A DNA stretch of 64,000 nucleotides. Origin: Lachnospiraceae bacterium C7. Its GTDB lineage: Bacteria > Bacillota > Clostridia > Lachnospirales > Lachnospiraceae. Within the stretch, counting starts at the first letter, position 1. Each line of letters starts with the position of its first letter. Made by a program: the position numbers and the translations under genes. The stretch spans positions 58,156-122,155 of the forward strand of contig FOPE01000002.1 in NCBI GenBank assembly GCA_900113385.1. The letters are read 5' to 3'. The notes under the pieces were generated by a model that saw nothing but the letters and a program-made list of their open reading frames with translations, had not been told where the DNA came from and did no database searches. Positions 63,231 to 64,000 of this stretch are shown one piece after another.

Positions 63231-63331
63231 TAAACAAAAATGAAAGGAATTTGCCGTATCTGGTAAGCAAAATAAAAATTTTGCAAATAAAAGATGAACA
63301 AATCCTTTATAAATCAATGCTTTGTTTACAT
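63231..63331. other. AT-rich stretch with nested inverted repeats
   Basis: GTAAACAAA (63231-63239) pairs with TTTGTTTAC (63323-63331). Inside, AAAGGA-TTTG pairs with CAAATCCTTT with one bulge, and GCAAAAT-AAAA-ATTTTGC (63267-63284) forms an inner hairpin. There is no gene here. It ends about 50 bp upstream of a consensus promoter and could be a protein-binding site or a separate RNA. Confidence 0.4.
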
Positions 63332-63378
63332 TTTGGAAAACTAATTAAAAAAAAAATTAAAAAAATTTTCAAAATTAG

Positions 63379-63406
63379 TTGACAGAAAATTCGAAATGAC
63401 TATAAT
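63379..63406 (+). promoter_or_regulatory. Consensus sigma-A promoter for exported protein gene
   Basis: TTGACA (63379-63384), a 16-nt spacer and TATAAT (63401-63406) match both boxes exactly. RNA would start near 63413, about 455 nt before the next start codon. Confidence 0.85.
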
Positions 63407-63412
63407 AAGCAT

Positions 63413-63867
63413 TAGAACAAGTAAAAGAAAAACATCTTGTTGACAGACAAATAAGCACGAGTTGCTAGTGATGACATACAATTATCCAACAGCAACAATC
63501 ACTTTATATAGGACATCCAAGAGAAGAGACTTAAATAATAGTTTTAAAGAAGTATAAGTAGATTCCATTAAAGTTTTATAAAAGTTATATCAGAAAAACA
63601 AAAAAAGTTTTAAAAAGGTATAAAGTTTTAAAATATTTAGTTCGAAAAAGAAAGTACAAGAAATAAGACACTAGGTTATTTAAGATTACCGTTTATTCAT
63701 CTTGGGTGTGGCAGCAACGCGTACCAGAACGCCCAAACATGAAGATAATCAGCCAAAGGATTGTCTTTATATTTGGACGTTTTTTGTTTTGGAGAAGGGT
63801 AAAAGTAGGATCCAAAAATCAAAAAGCGTAAAAAAGCCCAAGTGAAAAATAAGGAGGAAAATAAAAG
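63413..63867 (+). promoter_or_regulatory. Long structured 5' leader, candidate riboregulator
   Basis: A possible H-type pseudoknot: GTTGCT (63461-63466) pairs with AGCAAC (63491-63496) and AGTGAT (63467-63472) pairs with ATCACT (63498-63503). Further on, TTGGGTG (63702-63708) pairs with CGCCCAA (63730-63736), enclosing TGG/CCA. The latter overlaps the 5' arm of a strong terminator hairpin at 63733-63776, so the two helices compete. The ligand or trigger is unknown, and no known riboswitch class is recognised. The rest of the gap from 62932 has only the features listed. Confidence 0.5.
63733..63786 (+). terminator. Leader terminator upstream of the last gene
   Basis: An 18-pair stem (63733-63750 with 63759-63776, one mismatch and two G-T pairs) has loop AGCCAAAG and is followed by ACG and six T. 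It lies 82 bp before the start codon and inside the transcript of the consensus promoter, so it probably works as an attenuator. Confidence 0.65.
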
Positions 63868-64000
63868 ATGATAAGAGGAATGAAGAAAAAATTGTTGATA
63901 GGGTTGTTAACAGCAGCAGTGGTAGGAAGCAGTCTAGCGCCAAGTGTGCCATATAGTGAAGAGTTTACGCAGGAAGTTAAGGCTGATACTCCATCTGCAG
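63868..64000 (+). CDS. Exported protein, N-terminus only (runs off window)
   Basis: Only 44 codons are present. MIRGMKKKLLIGLLTAAVVG is a typical signal peptide and EVKADTPSA gives the KA-type cleavage site seen in the other exported proteins of this window. AAGGAGG precedes ATG 63868; ATG 63880 is an alternative. A consensus promoter and a long leader imply high, regulated expression, as for S-layer-like or abundant wall proteins. The mature domain lies outside the window, so no function is assigned. Confidence 0.8.
   Translation, partial: MIRGMKKKLLIGLLTAAVVGSSLAPSVPYSEEFTQEVKADTPSA

Overview
The window is AT-rich, low-GC DNA of a Gram-positive, obligately anaerobic type, most like the Lachnospiraceae (Clostridia). 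This rests on the gene content (FtsEX with CtpA, a CdaA/CdaR pair, a comFC-yvyF pair, class A PBP, YitT, exported proteins with KVKA-type signal cleavage sites) and on A-rich codon use. Species cannot be named from the sequence alone. Almost all genes lie on the + strand; only the penicillin-binding protein and a 68-residue YjfB-like protein are on the - strand. There are no insertion sequences, prophage genes, CRISPR arrays or rRNA genes; one tRNA-Gln is present.

Layout. 1-23035 is housekeeping: the end of an ammonium-transporter/P-II fusion, a class A PBP, YigZ, tRNA-Gln, acyl-ACP thioesterase, CvfB, RidA, a YjfB-like gene behind a sigma-D type promoter, a cluster of DnaA boxes, a divergent WecG/TagA protein with YitT, a PucR-type regulator, FtsE-FtsX-CtpA-VanZ, RF2, an ACT protein with homoserine dehydrogenase, ComFC-YvyF, two membrane proteins, CdaA-CdaR and an HPr. 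23056-37992 is a long surface-polysaccharide operon with two initiating sugar-phosphate transferases, seven or more glycosyltransferases, two polymerase-like membrane proteins, a Wzx flippase and a Wzz-like protein with a degenerate kinase-like tail.

38027-51613 is the most striking part. Six consecutive exported proteins each carry a different wall-directed enzyme domain (GH25 muramidase, amidase_3, glucosaminidase, two transglutaminase-like proteins, L,D-transpeptidase) joined to copies of the same repeat. The repeat has about 40 residues per half-unit and about 102 per pair, with aromatic-YY-x3-NPDV ... HF-x2-YGM-x-EGRQ landmarks. There are about 47 half-units in all. The GH25 gene sits 34 bp behind the Wzz gene, in the glycan operon. 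I infer that the repeats are a surface-anchoring module, perhaps reading the glycan made next door, and that the cluster is a wall-remodelling toolkit. Two of the six genes carry a shared sigma-D-like promoter element, as motility-linked autolysins do in Bacillus.

51775-59009 looks like a GtrA/GtrB/GT-C style system for adding sugars outside the membrane. It is followed by a 60-residue exported peptide, an MdoB/LtaS-type phosphoglycerol transferase and a UDP-sugar pyrophosphorylase. The window ends just inside another exported protein. That gene has a consensus promoter and a leader of about 455 nt containing a possible pseudoknot and a strong intrinsic terminator, so it is a candidate for riboregulation.
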